A stretch of DNA of 64,000 bases from NCBI GenBank assembly GCA_932294295.1, contig OW028575.1:19286058-19350057 (forward strand). The letters are read 5' to 3'. This stretch comes from Alitta virens. Taxonomy: Eukaryota > Annelida > Polychaeta > Phyllodocida > Nereididae. Made by a program: the position numbers and the translations under genes. The notes under the pieces were generated by a model. That model searched no databases. It was given only the letters and a program-made list of their open reading frames with translations, and was not told the origin of the DNA. The first letter of the stretch is position 1, and the number at the start of each line of letters is the position of its first letter. Shown here in pieces: positions 10,095-21,444 of the stretch.

Positions 10095-12024
10095 GTAAGT
10101 TTCATAAGGTTGATTTCTCTTCTTAATTTAAGTCCACCAATAATAACAAAAATAGTTAGACTGAGAAACAATATACACAATTTGGTCTGTTTACTTAGAT
10201 TCAAAAGTTCATAACAAATGAGAGTGCGCACAGGTGCTCTTTTTGCAAAACAATTTAGTGGTCATGCCCCCCCCCCCCCCCCCCAACTTCAGTGCAGATA
10301 ATTTGAATCATGGATTTATGAATTTTCAACAGAAAATAATAAATAGATAAGCTAAAATTCATACAGATCAACACTGTGATTGGAGCCATTCCTTTTTTTT
10401 TAAAGCTGGGATACTAGGTTGCAACAAAAATGTATAAACATTAATTATATTTGCTTGTAAGACCGGACCCTCAGCGCCCTTGGCGGAAGTTGTCTGAAGT
10501 AGTGGTAATCCCCCACATTTGCGTTGCAGCACCATCAATAAAATATTAAAAGATAAGATAATTTTTAAATAAGTCCGAGTTTCTAGATAGGTTTGATCAA
10601 CAGAGCCAGGCTTTACATACATTTTTTTTTTCTGCATTATTTGACTCCTATTTGCTTGGAAATTTTATATACATGCACTTGAGCATTAGAATATCATTAA
10701 TGAGACTGAACAAAATAACCAAGTGAAAAAAAAGTTGCTAAGGCCTTTGACGGAGGAAGATTGTTAGAATTGTTATTGGAATGAAAAACAGTTTAGGTAA
10801 CATAATTATTGTTCTCATAGGGTGTGATAAACAATATCTATCCAATCTGCATAAAGTCTCTATATGTTCCAATATCCTTACGTTATTAGTTCTTTTTCCA
10901 ATTATTTGTTGCATTTTAGAGGATCAGGCATGCTTATTATTGTTAATAAATATTCATAACAAAACAGTCAGTCTATCTCATAGATATCTAAATTGATTAT
11001 TCAGTATCCGAGAAATTATAAACAGTTCTAGAAATCGTGGAGATCTTCCTTACCACCCTCAGACTGATAGCACAGAATATAAACAATATCCAAGGCACAT
11101 ACGCTTCACTTCTCGGATGGCATTCCAAATCGTTTCTATGTTGGCCACTGTCGTTACCATGGTTACTATATCATGTTAACATCGCCGACATCACGCCGAC
11201 GTTGAAACGATTTGGAATGCCAACTGGGGATTCCCTTACTCATATCAGCGATTTAGCAACTTTTTTTTTTAACTCAAGATGATTTTAATCACAATGATTT
11301 ATGACATCTTTCTCATCCTTAAGTGTATGCCGTGCAATTGAACAGCACCTTGAAAGTTTTAATTGATTAATACTTATCAAACGGGTAACGGTACTGGTAG
11401 AATTTTGAGCACAAATACAGCTGTAACATGGTACACATGGACTCCAAGCCTTATCATATCACCATTACGTCTGCTGGGCATTTTTATAAGCTGACTAAGC
11501 TACAGACCCAGTATATCTGACACAGATCTTCTTTTCTTTTTTATTCACAATCATATACATCAATACAAGAACACAAACATACACGCCCTTTCACGCGGCC
11601 GCCATGTTGGCAGTTTTGCTATGACCTCATTTTGATTATGTCATATATATATATATATATGAAATCATTACTCCTCTATTGTTCTTGCACTCTGTGACCT
11701 CACCATAGCCATTGTCTACCGATCACTTCGCAATACTATATCAGAGTGCAAAGAGAGGTCAATAAAGCAAAAATGACAAAATGGCTGCCGTGTGAAAAGG
11801 GAGGTCGTGCACGTATACTGTTTCTCTTACTATTGATTTCACTGTAATATGCTCAGTTTGAACCACAAAAAAACAATGTGCACAGTGAACAAAGGGTTGT
11901 CCAAATGACAAGAGGGTAGTGATATAGGGCACCTTATTAACAACAAATAGTCATATTGACTACTACCCCTTTACAGTGGCAAACAAGTTACATTGAGAAA
12001 AACCCATGTGACCATAAATTCCAG
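10095..12024 (+). other. Intron I-J with C-run and foldback
   Basis: Holds a run of about 18 C at 10,266-10,283, an (AT)n run near 11,644-11,660, and an inverted repeat at about 11,117-11,222 (ggcattccaaatcgtttc / gaaacgatttggaatgcc, 18-base arms, exact by eye), which looks like another short foldback element. Otherwise AT-rich and featureless. Confidence 0.55.
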
Positions 12025-12225
12025 GTTCCATAGATAGAAGAAGACCAAGGAGAAGGGCAAGGTCAAGGTCAGCCCAGAGAGGTCCTCCTCCCCCAAGGGT
12101 GTCCACCCCAAGCAAAGACCTGGATGAACCAGAGCCACAACGAGACTTCAATGAGGCTGCCTACTTGTCAGGCAAAGTGGCCATATTGAGAGACCCCAGC
12201 GAAGTACCTGCGAAGCCATACAAAG
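12025..12225 (+). CDS. ZASP-like gene exon J: FDExAFL-type module 1 with basic head
   Basis: A 201-base phase 1-1 exon (acceptor ttccag|gt, donor aaag|gtagtt). It starts with an Arg-rich stretch (RRRPRRRARSRS) that could be phosphorylated or bind RNA or acidic partners. A proline run follows, then RDFNEAAYLSGKVAIL, a divergent copy of the FDExAFLxGKIPL module found in exons K, Q, R and S. Confidence 0.85.
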
Positions 12226-13085
12226 GTAGTTCACCTGATTAATATTATTAAATTGTTCCCCCTCTTTTCACCCATTTTTTTTATTCTTTTTTTTTTCAAA
12301 TTGCTTATGGTATTCTTGCCAGAACCCTGGACAACATACCACCCCAGAAGTTTTACATCAAACAAATTTTTCTATGATATAATAACTAAGTTTCAAGGTC
12401 TATAATATATATATTATTCTAGTAATATACATAATAAATAGCCAAGTTTTAACTTGATATTTCTACTGATAGAGTAGTAATATAAATCGATCGGTGGCCT
12501 CCAAGAAGCGGCAAATTGCCTTGTGGGGGTCTCCCTCCATACTTCATACTTTATCATCCATTTCATTAATGATACACTATAGCAGCAGCAACATTAAGTG
12601 TATGTATGGAAAATAAAAGAAATTCTGATTCTGATCTGCAGAGACTAAGATAACATCCTGGCTATGAGCATTCCTGGCTGTCTATAGATATAAGGTTTAT
12701 TCATTCAGCAGCAATTTGCTTTAATACATATAGTGACAGTGAAATTACATGGAAATTATATTAAAATGTTATATATTATTAGGATATATATTTATATATG
12801 CAATAGAAATATGAAGTTAAAAACTACTTTTTACATTTCAAAAAGACAGTAATTGATACGACTATTTTTAAATCGACTTGTTTTACAGCATGGCATATGG
12901 CAGGAGCAAATAAACATATTTTGTTGACACAGCTTTTCACAGTTTCGCTGTTTCCATCTGCAGCGCAGCCTATGTTACTTTTTCTTCCTTTTTTGTCAAT
13001 ACTAATACATTCCATCATATCACTGATAGTAACATTCACCGATGAAGTTCATCCATATATTGATATTATACTATTTCATTTACAG

Positions 13086-13217
13086 AAATAATAGACAAGC
13101 CATCTCGCGAGGATACGTCTGCTGACCAGGAAGCCAGGCATTTTGATGAACAAGCCTTTCTCCAGGGCAAGATTCCCATCATGGGCAACGAGAGCCAGAA
13201 AGAGTACGCCCCTAAAG
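13086..13217 (+). CDS. ZASP-like gene exon K: FDEQAFL module 2
   Basis: A 132-base phase 1-1 exon (acceptor ttacag|aa, donor aaag|gtggga). The head is charged, then HFDEQAFLQGKIPIMGNES. The phase and the module position about two thirds along the exon match exons Q, R and S, so these exons look like duplicates. Confidence 0.85.
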
Positions 13218-13291
13218 GTGGGAATTACGCAATGCCTTACCATGCATGTGAACACCATTAAGGATATCAGTTTCAATTATAGATTAAGAAG

Positions 13292-13440
13292 GGGGGGGGG
13301 CATAGCTCAGTGATAGCGTGCTGGGCTTCCAACCACTGGGTCCTGGGTTTACTTCCTGATCGAACCTAAGTTGGATGGTTGTTTCATCTTCATCTCATTG
13401 CCATGGTCCCTGCCTGTCCTAATAGTGGATTTTCACAGAA
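13292..13440 (+). mobile_element. tRNA-derived SINE in intron K-L
   Basis: A tRNA-like head follows a G-run: catagctcagtgatagcg matches a box A, ggcttccaacc looks like an anticodon arm (TCC, glycine-like), and gggtcctgggtttacttcc is a degraded box B. A non-tRNA body follows (gatggttgtttcatcttcat). The acceptor stem does not pair well and no CCA region is evident, so a SINE is more likely than a functional tRNA gene. Confidence 0.6.
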
Positions 13441-13564
13441 GGTTATCTATATTTCAAAAAATCAGTGTCATAAATAGGGAGTATCTGCCATTCATGCAGT
13501 GTCTAGTTTTTACAGTTTCACCCCTTTGTCCATGGTAAATGGTTAACTGCAATTTTACCCCACC

Positions 13565-13700
13565 AAGATAGTTTTCCTATTGTTCTTGGAGGTCAACGAA
13601 AATGTTAGTTAACTAGTCTTGCGTAATAAAGGCAGTGAAACAACCCAAACAATCAAATTAATTAGCAAATATGCCTAATGGGGTAAAGGTTAGTATATCC
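13565..13700. repeat. Dispersed repeat, copy 1
   Basis: Shares aagatagttttcct, ttgttct, a tgttagttaacta word and aatcaaa.taattag.aaatatg with the stretch near 21,219-21,400 in another intron of the same gene. Copies differ by indels. Family unknown. Confidence 0.5.
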
Positions 13701-13969
13701 CTCATAGTCAGAAGTTAAACATTTTGTTGATTATATCAGGAAAGTATTAAAAGTTATTTCCCACGTACGAGGGAGTTCCTTATTTTCCATACAGAGGACC
13801 AACTAGAATGGGATAGGGGTAGAATTGTCAAACTGATTTCAAAAGTTGTGATTTGGAGATTTAAGGAGCAGAAGGTAAGTAGGGAAAAAATAATGGTAAA
13901 CTTGCCAAATTAAAAACGTGTACTTTTTACTGTGTTCTGTCCTAATTTAATTTATTTATTTTTTGTTAG

Positions 13970-14065
13970 TCAAAGAAGATGAAACTCCAGACTGGGCCAG
14001 ACGAGTGAAGGGCAAAAAAGGACAAGATAACTTTCAAGATCCTTTGGCTAGGAGAGGAAGCCGAG
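13970..14065 (+). CDS. ZASP-like gene exon L: W module 1
   Basis: A 96-base phase 1-1 exon (acceptor ttgttag|tc, donor gccgag|gtttgt). It encodes DETPDWARRVKGKKGQDNF and an Arg-rich tail. The TPDWAxR core recurs in exon M, with looser versions in N (KPEWAKK), O (DPKWKRH) and P (KADWQVT). Vertebrate LDB3 has a DEWARR sequence just before its SFRIL stretch, possibly related. Confidence 0.85.
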
Positions 14066-14399
14066 GTTTGTATTTATATTCTGAGGGGAAGGGGGGTGCC
14101 CAGAAAAATATTTGGTGAAACCCATAAAAAAATATTATTGGTACATTTTTTTTTCTTATCTGTATTTCATAATTCCTTAGATTTCAAGCAATTAATTCAA
14201 TAACCATGAAATTAGGCGAGATAATTCTACGCACAGGACTGCAATAATAATTATGTAATTATGGAACCATAAAATGAACCGGGTATTAAGATCGAACAGA
14301 AGAGCTAATACTTTTTTGTTCTTTTTATATCCTCGTGAAAGTGACAAATAAATTAAAAATACCAACGTATCATGCTATTTTGAGATGTTTGATTGGCAG

Positions 14400-14513
14400 A
14401 TGTAATCACGCCGGATTGGGCTGCTAGGGCCCCTTCAAGAGAAGGGAATATTGATGGCCCTGCAATTGCAGTTGATGAATTGGGCTATCTCATCACAGCT
14501 CCCAAGGATCAAG
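14400..14513 (+). CDS. ZASP-like gene exon M: W module 2 with DELGYL tail
   Basis: A 114-base phase 1-1 exon (acceptor ttggcag|at, donor caag|gtattt). ITPDWAARAPSREGN is followed by IAVDELGYLITAPKDQ. The W...VDELGYL pairing recurs in exon O, showing the two exons share a common origin over most of their length. Confidence 0.88.
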
Positions 14514-14958
14514 GTATTTTATAAAAAAAATCTTTTTAATTTAAAATTTGTCAAGAAAACTATATGAGAACTTTTGAACCTCATTGTAGAATCTTTTACT
14601 GCTTGTTCAATCAAACTGACTACACTGATTCCAAGCAACAAACCACAACTGACCATGTGACGTATGCAAGTGGGGGCTCAAAGTAGCAGTGAAATAGTGG
14701 GCGGGGAGGCGGCCACTAAAAATTAAAATGGTCAGTCTTGCAGCAATACTTTCTGACCCACATAGAAATTTTCAGACCCTCCCGGAATCAACAATTATTT
14801 GGGCAAACAAACTAAGGGAATGGCCAGAGCTTCTTATAACAGCATGACATCACATCAACACTTTTGTAAATCGCAAGGATGAAATGTAGTCAGTTTGATT
14901 GAATGCTCTATAAAACAATATTTGAAATCTGATAAAATACACTCTAATTACGCTTTAG

Positions 14959-15042
14959 GAGAAGAGAAACCGGAGTGGGCCAAGAAAGCAGAACAGAAGA
15001 AATTTGACGAAGCACGAATTTTAGCAGCGAAAGCTGAAGCTG
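14959..15042 (+). CDS. ZASP-like gene exon N: W module 3
   Basis: An 84-base phase 1-1 exon (acceptor ctttag|ga, donor agctg|gtgggt). EEKPEWAKKAEQKKFDEARI is followed by an Ala/Lys/Glu-rich helical-looking tail. The FDEA step after the W core resembles the FDE of the other module class. Confidence 0.85.
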
Positions 15043-15577
15043 GTGGGTATTGACTCAGACATAGAAATGTCTCACTTGGAATATCATGTACTTTCTACTG
15101 GCATCTTAAATGCAAATGACAGATCGTTTCGGATTTGAACGTCTCACTGAATTCACTGGGAAACAATGGAAAGGGGTGCTAAATATGTATTTTTCCTTCC
15201 TTGTATTTCTGACTATTAAAATCTATATTCAGACATCTAAAAAATTGAAATAGCAACTGAATGTTCAAGAATTTTGAAATAATTCGTGAAATCAAATGAA
15301 CTGCAATAATGCAAAAGATAGGAAGCCATGGCAGTCCTAATTACTGTCAGTTACAGAGATGATAAACCCATATTCTGAAAGGGAAACAAATTCTCTTTTC
15401 AATTAGGTATTACATGACATTTTACGTTTTAGATTTCCAAGACAATTGCGCAAACAAATAAATATCCAACCAAACTACATTGGAATTATCCGTTGCCTTA
15501 ATATAGATATCACCAGCAATTATTATTGCAGCTTCAGTTGACAAGTATTTGGCAAAAATTTGTTTGTTCATATTCAG

Positions 15578-15694
15578 GAAAGGGCAAGGATGAAATTGAC
15601 CCGAAATGGAAGAGGCATGTTCAGCGCAGAGAAAGTTTGGGGACTGTTACTGTGGATGAACTAGGCTACTTGGTCAATCCGGCTAAAGCAAACA
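15578..15694 (+). CDS. ZASP-like gene exon O: W module 4 with DELGYL tail
   Basis: A 117-base phase 1-1 exon (acceptor attcag|ga, donor aaca|gtaaat). The core is EIDPKWKRHVQRRESLG, then VTVDELGYLVNPAK, parallel to exon M. An open frame extends about 50 bases upstream and 17 bases downstream of the splice sites, but the sites give the required phase. Confidence 0.88.
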
Positions 15695-16750
15695 GTAAAT
15701 ATGATATATAATTGTGAAGTTCTTAATATTATATTTACTTATACTTAACGACTGATACGTGAGCTATGCCATAGTGCCATATTTTTTATCCTCAGTGGAG
15801 TATTGCAAAAATATATTATCATTTGATTTACAATTTGTGATAATATATAATTTTTGTAAATCGATGTAATGGAATCTTTCAGGGATTATGCTAGTGATAT
15901 TACCAACTGATTTTTATTCCAGTGGCTTTGACCACTGAGATGTACTTATCCTTAAAATATTATCATAGCCACCGTGATTTTAATGAATGGGTCTGTACAG
16001 AACTGTGCACCTAGTTAATATTTATGAGCTTGGGTCTGTCTCTGCTCGGGACCTTTGAACCTTCTATAGATGGAGCGAGCGATTGACTGGTACAGGGTTG
16101 TACAATTAAATGTCGGCCTGGTGAGGGTCTCATGCAGATGTTTAACTGATGAAAGTCCTTCAAACATCTTTTACATATTAAGTCTTCAAAATGCTAATTT
16201 CATCTATGTATGTAATGCCAAGGAGTATTCCAAAAAGTTTCCTATTGGTCAAGTAATTAGTGATGCTGCTTTTTTTTTCAACCATTCTTGAAGAGAAAAT
16301 TGTAAATCTGAAAAGAGAGTGGTCCAGCTCTGGTAGGGAGAACTGAACCAATGTAGGGAGGACTGGGCCACGCCCAATTTTTAGGAAAACATCCTTTGGC
16401 CAAGTGGTGTAATGTGTATAGGTGTTGTACACATTCAGACTCAACAGTGTCATTCTAGCAATTGCATTTCCCAAGACTTCAAATTGGTGTTGTCATCTGA
16501 TAAAAAAAATATTTGAGATTATTTTGATATTCATTCCATAATAAGAGCAATTAAACTGACCAAATAATCTGACGAATTCGTAAATATTTTTATTGTTTGA
16601 TGAAGTACAACTTCGTTATAGTCGGGAGTTGCTATCATTTCTGTTGCTTATGCATATCACATGTTGAGGTGGTTATCATACATTTTTAGACACCCGAATT
16701 TCTTCATATAAAAGGAATTAAATATTGTATTTTTATCTTTTTACTCCCAG
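15695..16750 (+). other. Intron O-P
   Basis: AT-rich. Contains a small local duplication (tagggagaactg / tagggaggactg near 16,335-16,370). Open frames here are short and start or end without splice support. Confidence 0.4.
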
Positions 16751-16849
16751 ATGGCAACAAAAAGGCAGACTGGCAAGTTACGTTGGAGAAAAAGAAGGGC
16801 AAGAAAATGTTTGATGAGCGAGGCAATCTCATTGTAGGCCAAGATGCAG
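16751..16849 (+). CDS. ZASP-like gene exon P: W module 5
   Basis: A 99-base phase 1-1 exon (acceptor tcccag|at, donor gcag|gtacat). KADWQVTLEKKKGKKMFDER is followed by GNLIVGQDA. Its second half (FDERGNLIVG) can be laid over FDERAFLMGR of exon Q, so this exon links the W and FDE module classes. Confidence 0.85.
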
Positions 16850-17385
16850 GTACATCATGAGGGAACGAGTTTTTAATGAAGCAACGCAATGATCGCGAGG
16901 GAACGCAATAATCAAGATAGAAAGTGATATGATCTCATGGTAAAGCGACACGTGAGGATCATAAACGCTACATAAAATCATGATTATTTGATGTCCTCTT
17001 AGGGGCTCCATAATAGACGTTTGTGACTGTAACAACATATTTCTTCGTTGTTCAGTTTTACAGAATTTATCATTTCGACTGGGCTGCAGCTGTGAAATAA
17101 CTGATGTATAATATGACCCATTTCATCGTCGGGCTAACAGCAAACTCAAACAATGAAGTCCTCATTAAATTGTGTCGTACCCTGATACAGAGTGGGCTCC
17201 TGACAAGGGCACGTGGTTTTATAGACTAAATTGCAGTTGATAAGCAAATGTAGGCCTTTTTAAATATTGTATTGGTATTGGTATTTGTATTTAGCAAAGG
17301 CAAAACAACTGTAAAGTGTCTGCATGTTGTGTATGTTTACGTTTTGTTTTTTTTGTGTTTCTTATTGACATCTTTCATTCCCCAG

Positions 17386-17529
17386 ATGAGCAGCAGGCAC
17401 CAGCATCTTCATCAAAGGCTGAAGAAGATGAACCGGAAGAGAACTACCGACCTTTTGATGAAAGGGCTTTTTTGATGGGGCGCATCCCTCTGGTTAGAGG
17501 AGGGGAAGCTGACCTTTCCATTCCGCCGC
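17386..17529 (+). CDS. ZASP-like gene exon Q: FDERAFL module 3
   Basis: A 144-base phase 1-1 exon (acceptor ccccag|at, donor gccgc|gtaagt). An acidic head (KAEEDEPEE) precedes YRPFDERAFLMGRIPLVRGG. Same length as exon R and same head-to-module layout. Confidence 0.9.
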
Positions 17530-18764
17530 GTAAGTAAAAACAATAAAACAATTTTGTATTATTTGCGCCAATAATTTGAAGTCACTCAATGAAATTTGTT
17601 AAATTTAAAGCCGTTCTTCCCAGATAGCATTCCAATTTGGGACAACTTTGTTTCAGCCGTGGGCCAATGTTGTGTTGACGATATTATCTAGCCCCTCACC
17701 CATTTGCTTCATTTTGTGTATAGAAAAAGTTAGTGAAGTTCGTTTCCAGACTGAAATCTCTCTCTCTTGCAGTTTTTGTTTTCTTTTTCAATAGAAAGTG
17801 AAAAAATTACTGACAGATGGGTAAATGAGGGAATTTCAAAGATCACTAACTGTTAAAAAATCCAAAAACATTCCAGTGCTTTCTAATTACAACATTTTTG
17901 AAAAAAGCTTTTTTTAAGTTTAAGGGTAAGCATTTTATGTATGTAGGATGCAATGTTCCATTGTCGTAGCTTTGAGGTATTGAATCAGAGGTTACTTAAT
18001 TTAGCCCACGACAGAGTTTCTGATAGTGACAGACGTTCTTCTTTTAAACAGGGGTTAGAATATCTGTTTGTATGAAAGCCCTGAACAATTTTTTACCATT
18101 GTGTTTTAAGCTAAGAAAAACATACGAGTTAAAAATAAAGTATTTATGGATAATTCCCATGTTATGCACAGTATAGGCCTATAATGCCCTATATCTTGAG
18201 CAGTGAGAGTTTTCATTAAAATAAATTAGTCTTTCTCAGATTCTCATTGAGTCTGTTAATAGAATAAGTAGATATGTATCAGAAATCGCCAAACACTTGC
18301 ATTATCTTCAATAACCATGAATATATATTGTGTCCAAAACAAAAATAAGTTTTCAAGTTCCCCACCATTTCATTGAATATCAACATCTAGTTTTATAATT
18401 AACATTAATCCTTTTTTTGTTTGACCTAATCTATTTTAATGAGACATCACTTAGTAATTTGCTTTTGATGGGATTTGGTGAATCGTCACCCACCATATAT
18501 GACATTATATGGACATCACGGTACTGCATTGTAAAACCAGTAACCCCCTCAAAATCATTTTGTAAGTTTGAAAAGGCGCCTCACTTACTCCATTTTAGAA
18601 CCATCCCACAGCTAAGACATAAACACCCCAAAAATCCCTGTAGGATCTACAAATGTTATGTTCGGATGGACTATTGGCCATGAAATCAAAAACTATACTC
18701 TCCTTTAACACTTATGTCATGACTTCGCATGGAATAATTTATTTTTTACTTTCTGCCTTTACAG
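17530..18764 (+). other. Intron Q-R with a foldback end
   Basis: A CCCAGATAGCATTCCAA word starts at 17,622 with GTTG-rich sequence after it and a degraded closing end (gatattatctag) near 17,690, matching the family at 8,850-9,106. The rest is featureless. Confidence 0.4.
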
Positions 18765-18908
18765 CGCCTCCTACTACTAAGAAGCCGCACGTTAATGAAA
18801 AGGCAGAAGAGGAGCGACTCAAGCGGCCGTTTGATGAACATGCCTTTCTCAGTGGAAGCCTCAGCATTACTGGAGGGTGTCTGGAAGGAGGCAGTAAACC
18901 CCCTAGAA
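18765..18908 (+). CDS. ZASP-like gene exon R: FDEHAFL module 4
   Basis: A 144-base phase 1-1 exon (acceptor tttacag|cg, donor agaa|gtaggt). NEKAEEERLKRPFDEHAFLS leads into GSLSITGG and a Gly/Pro tail. The RPFDExAFL core is nearly the same as exon Q's, so these two are probably the most recent duplicates of this class. Confidence 0.9.
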
Positions 18909-19329
18909 GTAGGTCAAATACTAACTAAGCATAACAAGGAAAGCTATATAGCTTTGTTAATGAAAAAACAATTTATCAATTCCATATTTTTAACTCGTCT
19001 GTTTGTCTAACCGACTAGTTATTGTTTTACCTCGACTTGACTTTCCCATTGGCCTTCATGCAGTGGTTTTTAAAAGAACCACATGTTAACTCTTTCATTT
19101 AGGTTATATGAGATTACTTCTATGCTTAATCGAATCTCTGCCAAAGGCACTTAGGAAACATGGATATGGCTTAACTGCTGTGTACTGTTCTAAGAAACAC
19201 TATGGTTCAAAAGTACGACTTAAGACTTTAGACTTAACAAAATAGGAAATGGGCTACCATACCTGAACATTTTACCTGATATTGATGGCTTCCACAGAGA
19301 AAATGAATATGTTCCAGCAACCTCAATTT

Positions 19330-19865
19330 GATGTTATCTTAATATGGCCAGTGTCCGGGCCCCCATCTCCCCATCTCTATTGGGTGTTAACATTATAACA
19401 CATTTATAGTTGCTGTGGGGTAATTAACTTCTGATTGGGTGATCGGACTTGCTTCAAATTTTGTTTGAATACTCTACAGGGTATTAGCATCATGTTCTAA
19501 CACTTTTAGGGTTAGTTCCCCATGAAGGGGTAAAATGCTTTAACTTCTGCTTGGGTCATTGGAATTGCTTCGAATTTATACTGTACACAGGGTGTTGAGT
19601 AATTACCCCATGAGGGGTAAATTGAGGCAACTCTTATTTCGGTGTTCGAATCTTCACCGAATTTGGCTTGTGAACTCTAAAGGGTGTTAACTTCACATTG
19701 TAACACTTTTGTGGTTGGCCCTGTATGGGGTAAAATGCCATAACTTCAGTTTGGAATATTGGATCTTCACCGTACTTGGTTTATACACTCTACAGGGCGT
19801 TATGATCATATTGTAATACATTTATGGTTGTCTTTGTGTACCCATGAGAGGGTAAAATGTAAAGG
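19330..19865 (+). repeat. Degenerate tandem repeat in intron R-S
   Basis: About four diverged units of roughly 110-120 bases. Each contains a ggggtaaaat or ggggtaattaact word, a cttctgnttggg word, tcttcaccg or gcttc(a/g)aat, a ctctacaggg(t/c)gtta word, and an attgtaaca word. The GGGTAAAATG block recurs near 19,530, 19,730 and 19,850. Confidence 0.6.
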
Positions 19866-20186
19866 AAGTAACATGTATACAACAGACGAGCTAAAATTTA
19901 ACATATACCAGAGATGTTTTACTAAATATTAGCAATCCAATAAACAACATTTTGAAAACAAATAAGAATTCAGTAGGAATAAATGAGTAAATGGTACATA
20001 GAAAACGTTCCACATATAACTGCTTTTAACCATTTTTTTGCAGTCACTGCATGTGAAGTGCCAACAGACACTCCGTATTTTTTACATGAGGGTAAAATTT
20101 GTTGCCAGCAATTAACCAATGAAGAGGGGAACCAGGGTATCCGAAATATAGTGTAACACTTATATTATCTGTCCATTTATTTTTAG

Positions 20187-20363
20187 GCAGCAGGTCAAGG
20201 CGGCGCTACAGAGAAAAGGCTCCCTGGGAAAGACCTGGTCAGGAGGAGGAGGAGGAGGGGTTTAGTTCGGATGCGGAATTTGATGAAAGGGCTTTCTTGA
20301 GAGGAAAAGTTCCTCTGGTCAGACAATCTTCGGAGAGAGACTTGTACAGCAATAGGGATGAAG
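20187..20363 (+). CDS. ZASP-like gene exon S: FDERAFL module 5
   Basis: A 177-base phase 1-1 exon (acceptor tttttag|gc, donor gaag|gtgggt). A basic head (SRSRRRYREK) and a run of five Glu precede EFDERAFLRGKVPLVRQSS. The basic head resembles that of exon J, so J and S may form a subpair. Confidence 0.88.
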
Positions 20364-20715
20364 GTGGGTAGATGATGTTCATTTCGTAGTATTTTAATTA
20401 GTAGTTATAAAGTAGTTAAGACCTAATTAGTAAAAAAAAAAGTATTTAATAATTGTATTAATCAATATAATGTGCTAGATAGATGCTGTTAGTAACCAAG
20501 TAAATCGGTGCATGTTAGGCCTATATGTTCAACCCCAGCATGAGCTATCGCAATAGCTATAGTTTCTTACTGCCATTTGTAAGAGATAGACTTAGATGTA
20601 GAGTGAGTTCCCTATACAACCATGTCAACAAATAGAGAAGTGGTTTGTTTTAAGGGTACCATGTAAATGTACATAAGCATGTTGCATGTGACAAACTGCC
20701 TTGTTATCTCTGTAG

Positions 20716-20802
20716 GTTTTAGTCGCATCCCTTCAAAAGCATTTCGTCGACTTTCCCGCTCTGTCAGCCGCGAAGCATCACGGGAGGGCTCTCCTGACGA
20801 TG
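20716..20802 (+). CDS. ZASP-like gene exon T: IPSKAF module 4
   Basis: An 87-base phase 1-1 exon (acceptor ctgtag|gt, donor gatg|gtgagt). SRIPSKAFRRLSRSVSREAS is a divergent SFKILQ module with Ala for Ser and a basic, Ser-rich tail whose RRLS and SRSVS patterns resemble basophilic kinase sites (inference from pattern only). Confidence 0.85.
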
Positions 20803-21218
20803 GTGAGTTGGTAACCCCCAAATACATATCATGGAATTTTTAAGTTCTATTGATATTATAGACCAGTGTGCATTCCCAAAAATGTGTGTAATGTATTATG
20901 CTTGTAAAACAAATCCTTCAAATGAAAGTTATCAAATGTGTGTGGGCATGATTAGTAGTCATAGATTTAAATTCCTAATATAGTCGAGAGAATACTTTGA
21001 AATTAACAAAAAACTATTTCAAAAATTTATTTCAAAATTCTGCGTTTTTCATAATGGTGATGTGGTGCAACCAACAAACTCTACTTTTTGATAATGTGAC
21101 ACATAGTTCATGTATATTTATATCTTTCAAATGATGAAATAAGGGGTGTTTGTACTGAAAAGTTCTCCATCATACATATATAATTATACGCGCATGCTGA
21201 TTCACTGTTATACTTAAC

Positions 21219-21400
21219 CAAGATAGTTTTCCTCTTGTTCTAAGAGGGATAAAACCAATAAAAATGTAAGTTATCTCCCTCGTGAGTGTAAACAGTGCTT
21301 TTCTATCATAATTTCCAGTTTACAAAATCTAACAATCAAACAAATTAGTAAATATGTTCAGGCATGATATAACCAACAATGTTAGTTAACTACTTGGGAT
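21219..21400. repeat. Dispersed repeat, copy 2
   Basis: Partner of the repeat at 13,565-13,700; same word order with insertions. Lies in intron T-U. Confidence 0.5.
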
Positions 21401-21444
21401 AAAACTAGTATCAGGGGTGGATGCAGAAACATTTTTACGGGAAG

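Noticed and set aside
13292..13366. Functional tRNA gene
   Set aside because: The box B is degraded and the acceptor arms do not pair, so a SINE head is more likely.
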